From NCBI GenBank assembly GCA_026929865.2, contig CM049396.1, forward strand, positions 27,360,501-27,424,500: 64,000 nt of DNA, given 5' to 3'. Made by a program: the position numbers and the translations under genes. A model generated the notes under the pieces. It searched no databases, was not told where the DNA came from, and saw nothing but the letters and a program-made list of their open reading frames with translations. Below, piece after piece: positions 51,831 through 64,000 of this stretch. The stretch is from Hyperoplus lanceolatus. Lineage: Eukaryota > Chordata > Actinopteri > Uranoscopiformes > Ammodytidae. How positions within the stretch are numbered: the stretch's first letter is position 1; the number at the start of each line of letters is the position of its first letter.

Positions 51831-52854
51831 AGATTTTTTTCTTCTTGTGTCACTCATAAATCCAGCATTATGGAAGTACAACCTTTTTTTCTGCCACGTT
51901 TGACCTGCATTATCTTTTTTTCAGCATGTAGAAATAATAAATTAAATCCTGAACAAATAGAAAAAGGTCACACATGAGCACAGTGAATGAGAGGGACATG
52001 CTCGGCTCGTTGTTCGTTAAATTTAACTGCACTCCTCTCGCCGGAAAACTTAAGAGAAAATGTAGTCGCCGAGGTACTCTATGTGTTACATTGTAGCAAA
52101 CATGGACCCGTAGCCAAATACCACAGCCGTTTATTTAAATGATAACGCAGGCCTAATGTGAGGCCTGTTTACTCCGGAGAGAAGTAGGCCCAGTGACCAG
52201 AGCAAACCAAATCAGAGAAAACTAACGGTGCATGTTAAGCGGCTTAGTCTGTTGTGAAGCTGAAGATAATGCTATCATGTTGCGATTCGTTCATTAGGAG
52301 GGGATCATTTTCACAAGTGCAATTATAGTTGGAAATGGAGCTTATCGCGTTATCTGTATTTTATGCTGTTATCTACAGATAGCCTTAAAAAATATAAAAA
52401 GAACAATTTAAAAATGTATCTTAATCAGGCGTGAGTTTGTTGAGTTGGTAAATGTTTGAAAGTAGGGTTTTTCTTTCTGGTAAAAAAAATCAAAACGAGC
52501 AGTCTCATAAAACATATTTGAATCTCCAAAAGGTGGTGCAAATTTAAAAGAGGCCGCACATCCTCGAGCAGTAATGGGACTAATCAGACAGATAGGCATC
52601 ATATCGCACGGATGTGTATCTTATATAGCTTGTATTGATATGTAAAGTGTGTATAGCCTACCAATAATCTGGCCAATAAACTCCCTCTCTAATGCCAAAT
52701 AGAGCCTATATTGGCAGCACCGCAGTAGCGCGTAAAACGTGTAAATATTTCTCATTCCGTGCGCCTATCTGTCTCTATCAACCTGCGGGACCCCCCGCCC
52801 CCACTCCTCCACAAATGATGCATTAGATGCATTGAATGTATTTGTTGTGCAAGT

Positions 52855-53110
52855 TTGAAAAGGCGGCGATAATCTGGGAGTGAGAGATAAGGAACACCAA
52901 TTTATTCAGCAGCACTTTGGACCCCGCTCCCAGCCTCGGTCGGTGCTGACACCCCCAGCAGTTTACTGATAACGATTAGGCCATTTATTATCTTCACAGA
53001 GAACAAAGATTGCGCGGTGCCGATGAAATATTACCCCTGGTAATAATCAGAAGGAGAGGGGCCCTGGCATCTTATGCAGTGTGCATATTATATCGTCCCT
53101 GGCGAAAACA
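52855..53110. promoter_or_regulatory. Candidate regulatory block with clustered GATA motifs upstream of gata2
   Basis: A low-repeat stretch with GATAA at 52868-52872, AGATAA at 52885-52890, GATAA at 52968-52972 and TTATC at 52988-52992, followed by AACAAAG (Sox-like) near 53003. GATA-site clusters are typical of GATA2 autoregulatory enhancers in mammals. Conservation cannot be tested here, so this is a candidate only. It lies about 7 kb upstream of the coding start. Confidence 0.4.
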
Positions 53111-54849
53111 TTGCACGCGCACGGAGTCTCGTGCAGAATATGCTGAAAATGTATGAACAAAACAATTGCAAAGTAGACGCAAATATAACATTAAGCTATA
53201 ATGTGGTGAATCTGATTTATTGATAGAGATACTCGGTCTGTTTTTTTTATATGTAATAATAAGAATTCAAATAATAATAGACTATAATAACACTAATTAT
53301 AATAACAAGAACAATAATAATTATAATAGCATAATAGAATAGTTGTTGTCATTTCAAGTGATAATTATTCTATTGCAGTCCTTTTAATTTAATGGTTAAT
53401 GCAGCATTTGTATGAACTTGTATTTATTTATTTATTTGGCCGTGTGCTTTGAGCCTGATTGATGGTGAATGTGTGTCGCATCTGAAAGAAAAAAACTAAG
53501 TCTGACTCGTCATAAACCTCAACTATAAGAATATTCTAATGAACCGCTCATTTTAAAAGGCATAAATGTTGACTCAAATATATTGTCATTGCCAATTATT
53601 TCGTACATAGACTAGTCTACACCTTTGTAAGAATGAAGCTCTTAGACCAAATAATCAAAAGTCAAAAATGATGCTCTATAGCATGAATTTCTTTCACCGT
53701 CCAGACAATAACAAAATACTGTGAAAAATAGAGCCTCTATTGTAGGATTTTTATTTCAAAATATCTTGAGCAGCCATAAAACTGTTAGGCTGGTTATTCA
53801 AAAAGTTATATTTGCGTGGACGACCAATGGATGCCAAACATCGATATTTTGAGCCCTCACATCTTCGTTCTGCTGATTTCAAACATTGAAACAATTGTTA
53901 TTTATTCAGTCAGACTTCACATTTCTGTTTCTTTTCTTTTGCTATTCTCTCTTTCCTTTTTGTGTGCGTGTGCACTCTGGGGAGCACGAGCCCTGAGTTG
54001 CAGAGGGTCCTCGCGCCCCTTGCACCTGCCTGGCTCCGGAGCCGCGCACGAGCCCAGGTCGCGTGCAGGAGATTTGAGGAGCTTTGCATGTTTTACAAAG
54101 TTGTTGTTACTATGTGGGATATAAAGCACAAGAAAGGGGAGAAGGGGAGATGTGTGTTTTTTTTAAACAAATCTATCACAGGGGGAGAGGGGGGACGGGG
54201 GGTCATGAAGCAAAAATCTGGAGAAGTCAATCAGGACCGAGGCTGTCAGACATTTGAAAAAAGAAAGACAGATTTACATATATTATAAAGAACGTGTAGC
54301 TGTGTATTGTCTTGGACAAATATCAATGCAAATTTCGCTTTCAGCCACAGCTTTTTCACTGTTGGCTACAAGATGTGAAAGTGTATCAAAAGTTCTAAAC
54401 TACCCGTGCGTTATCTTGCACCAGGGATAAGTGGGGGTTAGGATCATCCATTGGCCCTTGAAAGACAGAGAGTCCTCAAATCTTATTTAACTATATAAAG
54501 GCTACCTAGACTCATCTTTAACTCCTCCGGTCCTATGGAGTTAAATATGTAGGCTATATAATGTCATCACCTTGTAGGCCTTTACGCAAATGTGCATTCA
54601 CTGATAACCAGCACCAAAACTCAATGAGTTTTGCAGTGACAGGTTCTGAGTGTAACCCAGAGTCCTTGAAAGACACACTATAAAATACTGGCACCCTCAA
54701 GTTATTGATCACCTCTAAGGAGCAGGCACTGTTGCCAGGTTCTGTCCGTTTAACCGGGACCCGGAAGACAGGCTGCTTGGCTGACGTGCCATTACGTTTC
54801 TATGTTGCTGCAGCCTCTCATGCGGCCACTCAAGTTTTTTTTGTTGCTC
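53111..54849. other. Spacer upstream of the candidate gata2 distal first exon
   Basis: AT-rich up to 53950, then a GC-richer patch at 53960-54080. No recognisable gene. The open frames here lack any family motif. Confidence 0.4.
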
Positions 54850-55133
54850 ATATTCAGAGAGGTTTGGATAGAGCCGGAGAGCACGGAGACGCTGAGCGCA
54901 GACACACTCCGAACTCCGCCGGGTGATGAGACAGAGAGCACGGTGTGTTCTCTGTTTTATCGACAGCATTTTTGAAAAGGCAGCAAAGTTTCGCCTGGAC
55001 ACATTCCCGCATCGTTCTTTTATTTTGCGCCGTTATTCTGGAGAGAAGCGCCGAAGCTGTGAAGCGGGGAGTCCGATGGACCCACATTCTCTGGTTTGAC
55101 TCGTAAAGCGCTACTTTAATCACATAGGTGCAG
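54850..55133 (+). promoter_or_regulatory. Candidate distal non-coding first exon of gata2
   Basis: A locally GC-rich segment ending CACATAGGTGCAG followed by GTTAGTG, a reasonable splice donor at 55133/55134. Mammalian GATA2 has a distal (IS) and a proximal (IG) alternative first exon; the spacing of about 4.8 kb to the coding exon would suit IS. This is inference from position and donor only. Confidence 0.35.
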
Positions 55134-56311
55134 GTTAGTGAATTATTCATATCTGTCTGCCATTCGTACATCTTGTGTTTGTTTGTTTTTGTTTTTTGCG
55201 TTTAAAAATGTAAATAATACGTTCCCAAAGGCTTTAGCCTAGGAAGACTCTAATAATTATTTAAAAACATTAATGCATTGTAGCCTACTAAAAATGTAAA
55301 ACAAATAAATACAATTAAATAAATAAAAACATAAATAAAGTAATTATTCTACAAAAATGAGCTAAAGCTTTAATGACTGTTAATGAATGGCATTTGCTGG
55401 TTTTGATTTGTACATTATTGCAGCTTAAATTGACCTACAATCAGACTACTATATGTTCGGATATTAACTTTATAAACCTCCATAACATTTTATAAGCAGC
55501 ACAAGATTGAATTAAATCATTACAGCACATCAGTTTCCTCCATTGTAAAGATTGGGCTTTACTTTATTCACTGGCACAGAGTGCTTCTCTTCTCATCTGT
55601 TTAGATAGGCGAACCTTCTTAATACGTGAACAATAATAAAAAAGGGAAGTGATTGCTCTTATCAATGGGCTATTTCTCAAATTTAAAATAATCCATGCGC
55701 TCACGTTAATACTTCAGTAATCATTTTTAGAGCAGCGCACTTTATCACTATATGTTGCCGTGGGCAAGGTGTTCTCTTCCTGAAAAAAAAAACTCGATCA
55801 CGAAATGGATTAGTGAATAATCAGCATGATATTAGTGACGACAAAGGTATTCAATTGTCACGCTTTAAAACGCATAAATGACTTGAGCCAGAATCTTTCA
55901 TCAGCAGAAAGAGCAATCACATCGCTACAATGGTGGAGCATAGACAGGGGCGGGCTGGGGGTCTCCACAGACATGCAGGAGCTGCAGTGAATACACGGAT
56001 TCTCTTACACCGACCTGTCTCTCTGTCTTACCTGTGATGCTGCTGTCTGCATGATGCTTTATGGACTCTTAGTTCAAATTATGTGAAGTGAAGCATTGTG
56101 TAAGTCACAGATACAGAGTGTGACCAACCTGCATAGATGTGTAGGTTAATGCAAGGAGAGTAAGAAAAGGAACTTGATGTTATTTTCAGTGAATGGATCT
56201 GCAGCTGTTGCACTTCATATCAAGCAGTTTATATATATAACGTTTAATGCATTGTGCCAGATACATTTTCCCTGTTCTGTATTTATAGCTCCAATAAGGG
56301 GATTTTACATT
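55134..56311. other. Possible first gata2 intron or spacer, left part
   Basis: AT-rich and unremarkable, with no repeats having paired ends and no coding signals. Confidence 0.35.
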
Positions 56312-56628
56312 AAAGGTGAAGTTAGTGATTCTGGAGAACGTTTGTTGTCAAAATCTCTTTTGTCAAAATCATTGAATATCTCCTCAAGATCCGCTACCTT
56401 TCCATACTGTGTGTGCGCTGAAAAAAAAATCTGTAGTTAATACACAGCCAAAGCTCTGTAAACAGGTTTGTAAACAAAGGGGGCCTACAACATGCCCATT
56501 TACATAGCCTAGGATGTGTTTTTAATACTGATTTTTTTTTCAGCGCACACACAGTACGGACAGGCAGCGGATTGTGAGTATATGCAATGATATTCATCAA
56601 AAGCATTCTCCAGAATCACTGACCTTTT
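56312..56628. mobile_element. Palindromic miniature element
   Basis: The outer ends AAAGGTGAAGTTAGTGATTC and GAATCACTGACCTTT are inverted. Inner arms GTGTGTGCGCTGAAAAAAAA and TTTTTTTTCAGCGCACACAC pair precisely. Together they make a foldback structure of about 315 bp with no frame. Confidence 0.7.
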
Positions 56629-56938
56629 TCTGGAAAGTGTGCAGTCCGTGTGTTGTCTGCTGCCCTATTCTGAAATGTTATTATTCTGAGCTCAAACTGC
56701 TTAAAGGGGAGTGAGTGCTGCTCTCATAGCAGCATCCAGGCCCCTCTAGTAGCAGTTATATGGTCTTGTGTCTGGGTGTTTGGGTCTATAAAGCCCCCCA
56801 GTGCCCTGGCTCGATCTAATTAGCCGTGAGTAAAGGGGACAATAATGCTTCAGCTGGTTTGTGTCATTCTCTTCTCTCTGGCTCTGCTTATCTTCACAAG
56901 CCCCTATGTGGCTCTTTACCCCCTCCACATAACACACA

Positions 56939-56940
56939 CA

Positions 56941-57026
<86 letters not shown>
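56939..57026. repeat. (CA)n microsatellite
   Basis: Over 40 CA units with one early interruption. Both strands are fully open in several frames as a result, giving artefact His-Thr and Val-Cys peptides. A 16-bp C run and a short CA run follow at 57331-57360. Confidence 0.95.
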
Positions 57027-57029
<3 letters not shown>

Positions 57030-57329
57030 TGACGCACACATTTGCACCGTCACACACCTCCACTGTGGATAATGATGGATGACCGTGCTCAATGGGAACA
57101 AACAGGTAGATAAAGCCAATCCCGTTTAATAACAGCATGGATCGGAATGATAATCTTGTTGTTCATTAGCCACTGTGCGGCTGCCCAGCGATACAGTTGT
57201 TGCACACAGTTCTTCTCACCCAGTGCATGAGGTGTTGTGAGAGGGATCGTGTTCTCTGGTCTAGGATAGCATCCCTGGCTGAAACAATGCAGCTGTGTCC
57301 TTGAGAAAGACAGAGGGAAAGAAACATAC

Positions 57330-57360
<31 letters not shown>

Positions 57361-58298
57361 CCTCCACTAACCCAGTCCCCCTCTCCCATCTTTTGTTCCA
57401 GCACAGATACAAATGGGATTAATGAAGGTATAAATTACAGAGGGCTAAATCCTGCTGAGTAATCCATTTGGCAAACATGCAAACAACAATGGGGCATGCT
57501 GCAGCAGCTAGTCTGAGCATGACCCACTCTCGCTCTCTCAGTGGTGAGCACAGAAACACAGGCGTGACATGTTACAGTGTGCAGAAATAAATGTCCTTTC
57601 ACTACTGGCCTCAGGAAAAAAAGAGCATCGCTGGCTGGTCATCTATTCATGCTCAAACAGAGGGCGTCGTTGTTGCTCCAGGTTCAAGAATGTGTAACAG
57701 CAATTATTCTGCAGTAGAAAATAGCATCGCCACACACAAATAGTGTATTTATTGATCATTTGTCCAGTGTGGATTAATACTATAGCCTGTTTGAAAGGAC
57801 AAGGAACAAGCATATTAAGGTAAAGTTCTAACTCCACCTGTCCATTGTGCTGCTCCTATTCACAGGAATGTCAGTTATTCAGGTAGCTGGTCCTCTGCTT
57901 CCCCACATGCACTAATTTGTTGATTTTAGGAGTTGACAAGCTCAAAGGGCTCATCAACTCGCTGCCCCTGGCAACATGCCAGTGATTTAATGACCGATGA
58001 CTGACACGCACGTAGACACACACAACATACATACACACACACATAGACACACACACAGGCATTTACACAGCAGGTATAACATCAGATCAGAGAGTGATTG
58101 TCATCATATTGACCTGCATCGGGGATAACATGTCGTCAGAGATATGAGGGGTCATTTACCTGGGGAACTTGTCCAGGTATCGGCTTCACGTGACACACTC
58201 TGCCAACTCCCACCCCCCGTGATTCTGACGTCAAGCCCAGGCGTCAGTGTGGCGCGGCCAGTCTAGGCTCCGAGGACCCACCAATTATTCCCTGTCAA

Positions 58299-58401
<103 letters not shown>

Positions 58402-58659
58402 TATATATATTGCATGGGCACGGACTTCTTGCTAGAGCAAGAAATGTTTCCCCACTATAATAGACTTTAAAAAAAAAATCCACATGGGCAAAAACATGCT
58501 TGATACGAGGCAGCTAATAATAATATTGACGATAATACATATAAATCAATATACTTTTACAGTATTTAGGGTTAGATTTGTATTATTAGATAAGATTTGT
58601 CTGGGGGGTTCAGAGACGCTTTGATGACCACGAACTGGTTTTCATAGGTGAGGCCTATT

Positions 58660-58880
58660 GCGCCCATCCCTGGCGTCACCAAGTGAGAACAAGGCACCAT
58701 TAGTATTCATACTGTGTTTGATTGCCCTGTCCCCGAGACAAAACCACTGTTTTCACAAGAGGAATGCTCTGCTACTAATTAAAGACAATTAGGCGCTCCT
58801 AACAATGAGGCCAATTTCGGGGTCATAAATCGAGTCCTCCTCTGTTGGTTTTAGAGGTGCTAAAAACGTTGTTTATTTAC
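58660..58880. promoter_or_regulatory. Candidate conserved block 1.2 kb upstream of gata2
   Basis: Low-repeat sequence with homeobox-like ATTA and TAAT cores (ACTAATTAAAGACAATTAGG near 58775-58795) and GGGGTCATAAATC (Hox/Cdx-like). It looks like a conserved non-coding block, but no alignment is possible here. Confidence 0.3.
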
Positions 58881-59174
58881 ATAACAGCAGTAAGCTATAT
58901 GCGACAATTAAATAACACTCACAATTATAGTAAGTAATGCAAAGAGCAAGCCGCCACTTTGACTGTTAAGAGAAAGAAAATACAATGTTGTAACAACAAT
59001 CAAAAAACACTAACAGTCTTAAACGTGTCTGAAATAAATGTTTTAAATGTTTTGCAAATGGGGATATCCAGGTGAAGGCGACTTGCAATAGATTTATCTT
59101 TCGAAATCATATAATAGTAAGCCGTGTATTGTGCAGACATGGTTCTCCTTTCACGTTAGATGTCTGTCTTTAGG

Positions 59175-59290
59175 CTTAGGGCTGCCGCTAAAAAAGCTGA
59201 TTATCAGGGGCCGATTGCTCATTCAGTGTGAGCTTCATGAGAGAGAAAGACTCCCGAGAAATTACACTGCTGATTGATAAGTCTTTTAGT
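59175..59290. promoter_or_regulatory. Candidate gata2 proximal enhancer with GATA sites
   Basis: Contains GATTATCAGG near 59199 (TTATCA, an inverted GATA site) and TGATAAG at 59275-59281, in low-repeat DNA directly upstream of the proximal promoter. Possible autoregulation is an inference. Confidence 0.35.
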
Positions 59291-59537
59291 TTTTCGGCGC
59301 ATGGAAAATGGAAATTGTAAGAAGGGGCGCAGGGATGCAGCGAGCCAATTGTGGCAGGGCTGGCTGTGATTGGCTCACACCGAGTCCCCGCCCCCACGTG
59401 TCTTGATATGGGAATTTACTGGCGCCAGCCGCATCAGTCTGCGCCACATCTCATTAATGAGGCTGAGAGCACTGCATGGATCAGGAGGTTTACACATCCA
59501 AGCTGCATTTGCCGTCAGCTGATCGAAATTGCAACAG
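59291..59537 (+). promoter_or_regulatory. gata2 proximal promoter and non-coding first exon
   Basis: Contains CCAAT (59345-59349), an inverted CCAAT (ATTGG, 59369-59373), a GC box CCCCGCCCCC (59386-59395) and CACGTG (59395-59400). Downstream, GCAACAG followed by GTATCC is a good splice donor at 59537/59538, and an acceptor TCATTGCAG ends at 59761. This matches the proximal (IG-type) first exon of vertebrate GATA2, with the coding exon starting at 59762. Confidence 0.6.
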
Positions 59538-59761
59538 GTATCCATTGGAAACATTTGTTTGTTTTTTTCTTTATGCGGAGATGGGATGCGTTGCCTCGAC
59601 ACTGAGACAGCTTTGTTTTCAACCGTTACGCATTAAGACCGCAGAGTTGATTTCACTTAAAAGCTGCTATGATTGGGTCAAATACAAAATTATGCTTGTT
59701 CTTAGCAGGGAAGGAGATTTTATCTGACATATATTAACAATTTATTTTCGTCTCATTGCAG

Positions 59762-59961
59762 GTAAAACTGGGGATAAAGAAGGAGATCTGCTTATTTACG
59801 GATTCTATTTCTGCCCTAAATAAACACAGCGAAAGACTCCCACAGCTCAGGAACTATACTGTTAGGAGGATTTAACTTCCATTTGGAGGTAAACATAAAG
59901 CGCAAAAAGTATCCCAACACACAGAGCCGCCTTGAGAGGAAAGGAGACGGCCAGCTCAGTC
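59762..59961 (+). other. gata2 5' UTR part of the first coding exon
   Basis: From the acceptor TCATTGCAG to the ATG at 59962. The upstream in-frame ATG at 59932 ([10 protein letters not shown]) is not the GATA2 start, because the conserved N terminus begins MEVA at 59962. Confidence 0.65.
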
Positions 59962-61515
59962 ATGGAGGTCGCAGCGGCCGATCAGTCTCGGTGGATGGCG
60001 CACCATCACGCAGTGCTGAACGGCCAGCACCCGGACTCTCACCACCACAGTCTGAGCCACAACTACATGGAGCCCATGGCGCCTTTACTGCCCCAGGACG
60101 AGGTTGACATGTTTCTGAACCACTTGGACTCTCAAGGGAACCCCTACTACACCAACTCCCGGGCAAGGGTCACATACAGCCAAGCGCACGGTGAGATGCG
60201 CTCAAACTTTTACTGGGAAGTGTGACAAGAGATGGAGATCACGTAATATATAAATAAAAATGTATTGAAGCAGTAGGAATGATTTGATATAAATTACATA
60301 GCCTAATTATAGCTATTTAATGACCACACACAGTCTGCTTTATACGAGTGTGTGTTTGTGTGGCTGTGGAATATTTTATTTTAAGTTAGTGGTGAAAATA
60401 TCAGCTTAATACCTCATGCAGTGTGCAACAGTTATTTGCTTCAAAAGTCTGTCTTGTCTTTTCTGGACCTAAACATAAAAAGAATTTCTAGCAAATGACA
60501 GCGAGAGGAAAGGGAAGTATGTCATTTAACCCCTTTCTGTTGGGGCAGGGGTTTCTGGAGGGAGAGAGAGAAAAAAGAGAGAGAGGCACTTCCCGGATAT
60601 AAAATAAAAACCGCAAATGTACTAATAACAATCTTTAGTCCGAGATCTGCTGTCGATGAAAAGATACTGCCCCGACGACAGGCTATACTTTTGTGTTGTT
60701 GTTTTTTGTGCAGTCAACCGGCCTTTATTTCTTTATCTAAGGTGGTAAGAAATCTTATCAAATGTATTAAACTAAACTACCAGTATATTATCAAGGCTAC
60801 AGCTGGAACTAAATGTCGGACTCGAATAGATCAGAGTATTTAACAGGTAAGGGGGAGGTTTTTTCTTTTTTGAATACTGGTGGCAGGACTTGTGTGTCAA
60901 AAAAGAAGCTCTAAAATAAAACATAGGTCTATCTATTGAATACATTATCGTTTTGGATTTCAGCTCGCCTAGCTGGGAACCAGGTTTGCCGGCCACACCT
61001 CATCCACAGCCCCGGCATTCCGTGGCTGGACCCGGGGAAAGCCGCCCTCTCCGCTGCCCACCACCACAACGCATGGGCGGTCAGCCACTTCAGCAAACCA
61101 GGCCTGCACTCCGGCTCGGGCTACCCGTGCAGCAGCAGCACCGGCACGGCCCCAGTGTCGTCGCTTACCCCGGCGTCCCACTCCAGCCCGCACCTCTACA
61201 GTTTCCCTCCCACCCCTCCGAAGGACGTGTCCCCGGACCCCGGCCCCACGTCTCCGACCACCACCAGGATGGACGAGAAGGAGTCGCTCAAGTATCAGAT
61301 GACGGACGGCATGAAAATGGAGAGCTGCAGTCCGCTCCGCAGCGGCCTTGCATCGATGAACGGACAGGCCACGCACCATCCCATCCCCACCTACCCGACC
61401 TACTCCCTGCAACCACACGAGTACAGCGGCAGCCTCTTCCACCCTGGCAGCCTGCTCGGCGGATCCTCCTCCAGCTTTACGCCCAAATGCAAAAGCAAAG
61501 CCAGGTCGTGCTCAG
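59962..61515 (+). CDS. gata2: GATA-binding factor 2, first two coding exons (zinc fingers outside window)
   Basis: Zinc-finger transcription factor for haematopoietic stem cells, endothelium and other lineages. Exons 59962-60190 and 60964-61515 encode about 260 residues of the N-terminal transactivation region: [20 protein letters not shown] at the start, then [62 protein letters not shown] and [10 protein letters not shown], ending [14 protein letters not shown] at a GTGAGT donor in phase 1. In GATA2 the next exon opens with EGREC and the N-finger; no such exon was found before 64000. The gene order after rpn1, in the same orientation, agrees with GATA2. Teleosts have gata2a and gata2b; this sequence alone does not settle which, though the rpn1 linkage suggests gata2a. 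GATA1 and GATA3 are excluded by the MEVA start and the motifs above. Confidence 0.94.
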
Positions 61516-61523
61516 GTGAGTCT

Positions 61524-61569
<46 letters not shown>

Positions 61570-64000
61570 AGTTTCTCCCTTACGCACGTCAGATGGCAGA
61601 TCAAATGGATAAGGCCCTAATTAAATTGTTATGGTTTATTCAGCAGAGCCGTGAAGCGTTACACACTATAGATTACCCAGTCACTCACTATCCAGATAAA
61701 TGTTTTTTTCACTTGTCACCGTGTGCTAATATTATCATAGTCTGCTGTTGACTTGTCATCCATTTAAGACAATACTTTCTTTCTAAATTTTAGTCATTTG
61801 TAATAGTCTGCTCTGTCTTATAGGACGATCATTCTCACTTCTTACGGTACATTTATGAGCAAGACTTGTTGCTCTAGTAGTGGATCACTTAGAAAAAGAG
61901 TGATCATAATTTTCATATATCGGACACTTCTGTCCTCTCCAGACGTGTCCTGACAGCTCTTATCCTTGTCCCATCGCACTCCTCGCCACTTGTAAGCTTC
62001 GTCCACTTAAATGGCTTCACTTTAGAGAGGAATAAGGCTTTTGATGAAACTCATAAGACTAATCGGAGTCAACTATTCACTAAATGTCCAGCGAGGGCCA
62101 TTGTGCGCATGATGAAACGTTTCTGGGGGCAATCTAAAATAAAGAAAGACGAGATTAGACGTGGGCCTAATTAAACCAATCAATTACTCATATACATTTT
62201 TTTATTGTTATAAGTATGGATGCAATGATCATAGTCTGAACAGAGTTCAAGTACTGTGACACAGTGTTATAATATATAATCTGTCACGAGAATTATACAT
62301 CGACAATTAGCCTTATTAGCACAGGTCTAAGTTCAGACAGTCACAACGGCTTCTTCGTGCCACTGGCTTGTTTTCTTTTAAATGTGGCCTTTATTGCACT
62401 TAAAAATGAAAGAGTCACGACGCCCTGGCTCCTGCCATATCCTGTATACCTCCAAGTGAACAAATCACGACCTCCACCCCGCCCACAGCTCTCCCCAGTA
62501 CTAACAAAGCACAGGCGACAGAGCCCTGCTGTTTGTGTTTTTAAGCGTGGCCTTGGCCCAGTGCACTGACATGGAGTGTAGGCAACAAGGGTCCACAATG
62601 GATCGGCTCCCATGTGACAGTGTATTTAATAACAGTGTTAACACTGCTGCGATGTGCATCATCTCAAAACTCCTGATTAACAATGCACCTAATTGGTTTT
62701 CCCTTGGACTCAATAATCTCAAAGCTGTTTATAATAAAACTAACTCTATTATCTGACTGTCTGGATAAGCACCTGATTCAATAGAGTGCATGTGTTGGGA
62801 GTAATATTTAGGGGGGAAATTTAGACTTTATGTCTGACAATTATGTGCAGACATTTGAAAAACAACTCGGTCTGGTAATGGCTTGGTAATTTCCCTACAT
62901 TGTTCCAGCTGCTGTTCTTTGAATTAATGGACAAGAAGAAAGAAAGGAAAAAAAGAAAAAAAGAGTTGCTCCAAAGGTAAATTGTGAAATGACCAGTATT
63001 GTCATCCATTGCCCCCCATGCTTTTTTAAATACACATGGGGAATGCTCACTGGCTGATAATCTGAGTGAATGTAAGCTGATGTGGCAGAGAAATGTTACA
63101 CTGTGACATTTCAAAGAAGCTGGCCAGACTCGGCCTGAATCAGTAGCTCAAACATATCAGCCACGGCATTAAAAGGGACTCTTATCATATCAAAGTCTGT
63201 GTCCAGTGCCAGTAATGGCGATTGATTGTTGTATAAAATGCCACAATGACATTTCAGCTGTCAGCACATATACCATACTGTAATATAGCTTTCTGTTGAA
63301 CTAGCCTCAAACCAGAACTCCTCCTCTAAACTACCTTTCACAAGAATATTTTCTTTCTTATTTCAACACTAAACATTGCATAAGACATGATATACATCAG
63401 TCATTGCTGTTGAATATTTGAAGTGCTAATGAACCCACCTTTTTGTGGTTGCTGTGCTAAACATTTGAGAGGAAGAGAAGGGAGTTACAAAAAAGAAAGA
63501 AAAGGGCAAGCGGTGAGATGCATTTCAAAAGGAACATAGCTTTTTCCTCAGGTCAAATTCCATTGTAGAGCGAGGGTGGGACAGTGGGTGTCGGTGGTTT
63601 TATAAGAGGAATAATGAGATGATGCTCTAGGGAGAGAGGGATACTTGAATTAAATGAATTGGTCGGTTTAGCAACAGGCTGTTTGAAGTCAGTCAAACTT
63701 GAATGGGAGAGGAAAGCGCATGGGAGTCAATGGGGGAAAAAGCAGGTTTTTCTGTAGACCAGCACTAAAATGCACAGGCCATTGATTTCAGATTCAGTCA
63801 GCCATTTAGGAATAACACAACGTTCATCTAAATAATACCTCATTGAACAGCATTTCCATATTATTAATTGCAGCCAACTGGCAAGCAAACTTCTTATTAA
63901 AGACTGCAACAATGTCTGCCAAATGTAATACCATCACCACCACACACCTATATTTCCTCTCATGGGTACCCACAGAGTTGATGAATAATGTAGACCTAAT
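61516..64000 (+). other. gata2 intron (partial)
   Basis: Follows the donor at 61515/61516 and runs past the right edge. It begins with a GT microsatellite (61527-61566). No zinc-finger exon or other gene was seen. Scattered WGATAR and TTATC words are present, but no tight cluster was noticed. Confidence 0.6.
61527..61566. repeat. (GT)n microsatellite at the start of the gata2 intron
   Basis: About 19 GT units beginning 11 bp after the splice donor of the second coding exon. Its closeness to the donor is unusual. Confidence 0.93.

Larger units (their letters stand above)
49272..52840. other. rpn1-gata2 spacer, middle part
   Basis: No supportable gene. Contains a CTG run (50883-50914) and GT-rich tandem repeats (51722-51830). 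Segments 49400-49950 and 50380-50700 are GC/CT-rich and give long but unrecognisable frames on both strands. Confidence 0.4.

Noticed and set aside
59932-59961. Upstream in-frame ATG as the gata2 start
   Set aside because: Known GATA2 proteins begin MEVA, which matches the ATG at 59962.
61516-64000. Zinc-finger exons of gata2
   Set aside because: No CVNCGA or LWRRD-like coding was found; the intron runs past the window.

Overview
The window is nuclear genomic DNA of a ray-finned (teleost) fish. The evidence is vertebrate genes split by GT-AG introns, long CA/GT microsatellites, and dense fish-type DNA transposons (hAT, Tc1, TTAA- and TA-flanked miniature elements) in introns and spacers. No bacterial or viral genes, no CRISPR array and no operon were seen.

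Layout, left to right. (1) 2198-6179, minus: uqcrc1, mitochondrial complex III core protein 1; its 3' exons lie beyond the left edge. (2) 8898-17020, minus: ttll3, a tubulin glycylase with a repetitive proline-rich tail. (3) 18557-23568, plus: hmces, the abasic-site DNA-protein crosslink sensor, head-to-head with ttll3; intron 3 carries a five-level nest of mobile elements. (4) 25171-27325, minus: rab7 (rab7a), complete at 207 aa and convergent with hmces. (5) 31385-32755, minus: an unrecognised fish gene or pseudogene with a Pro-rich middle and a CCHC-type C-terminal motif. (6) 33780-36525: three palindromic or terminal-inverted-repeat elements. (7) 37374-37446, minus: tRNA-Phe(GAA). (8) 40397-45673, plus: rpn1 (ribophorin I), complete at 600 aa. 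(9) 46480-59300: a gene-free spacer with microsatellites and candidate conserved regulatory blocks. (10) 59962-61515, plus: the first two coding exons of gata2; the zinc-finger exons lie past the right edge.

rab7(-), rpn1(+), gata2(+) have the same order and orientation as RAB7A-RPN1-GATA2 on human 3q21.3 (from memory), and HMCES is nearby there too. The rpn1-gata2 spacer is therefore the fish counterpart of the interval that holds distal GATA2 enhancers in mammals. uqcrc1 and ttll3 lie elsewhere on human chromosome 3.

The protein genes do not form one pathway: respiration (uqcrc1), axonemal tubulin glycylation (ttll3), genome maintenance (hmces), late-endosome traffic (rab7), ER N-glycosylation (rpn1) and haematopoietic/endothelial transcription (gata2). 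I found no new multi-gene system. The most interesting signals are the layered transposon nest in hmces, the unrecognised CCHC-motif gene, the coding minisatellite of ttll3, a GC-AG intron in uqcrc1, and GATA-motif clusters upstream of gata2. Exon borders were placed by eye from reading frame, splice consensus and family memory.
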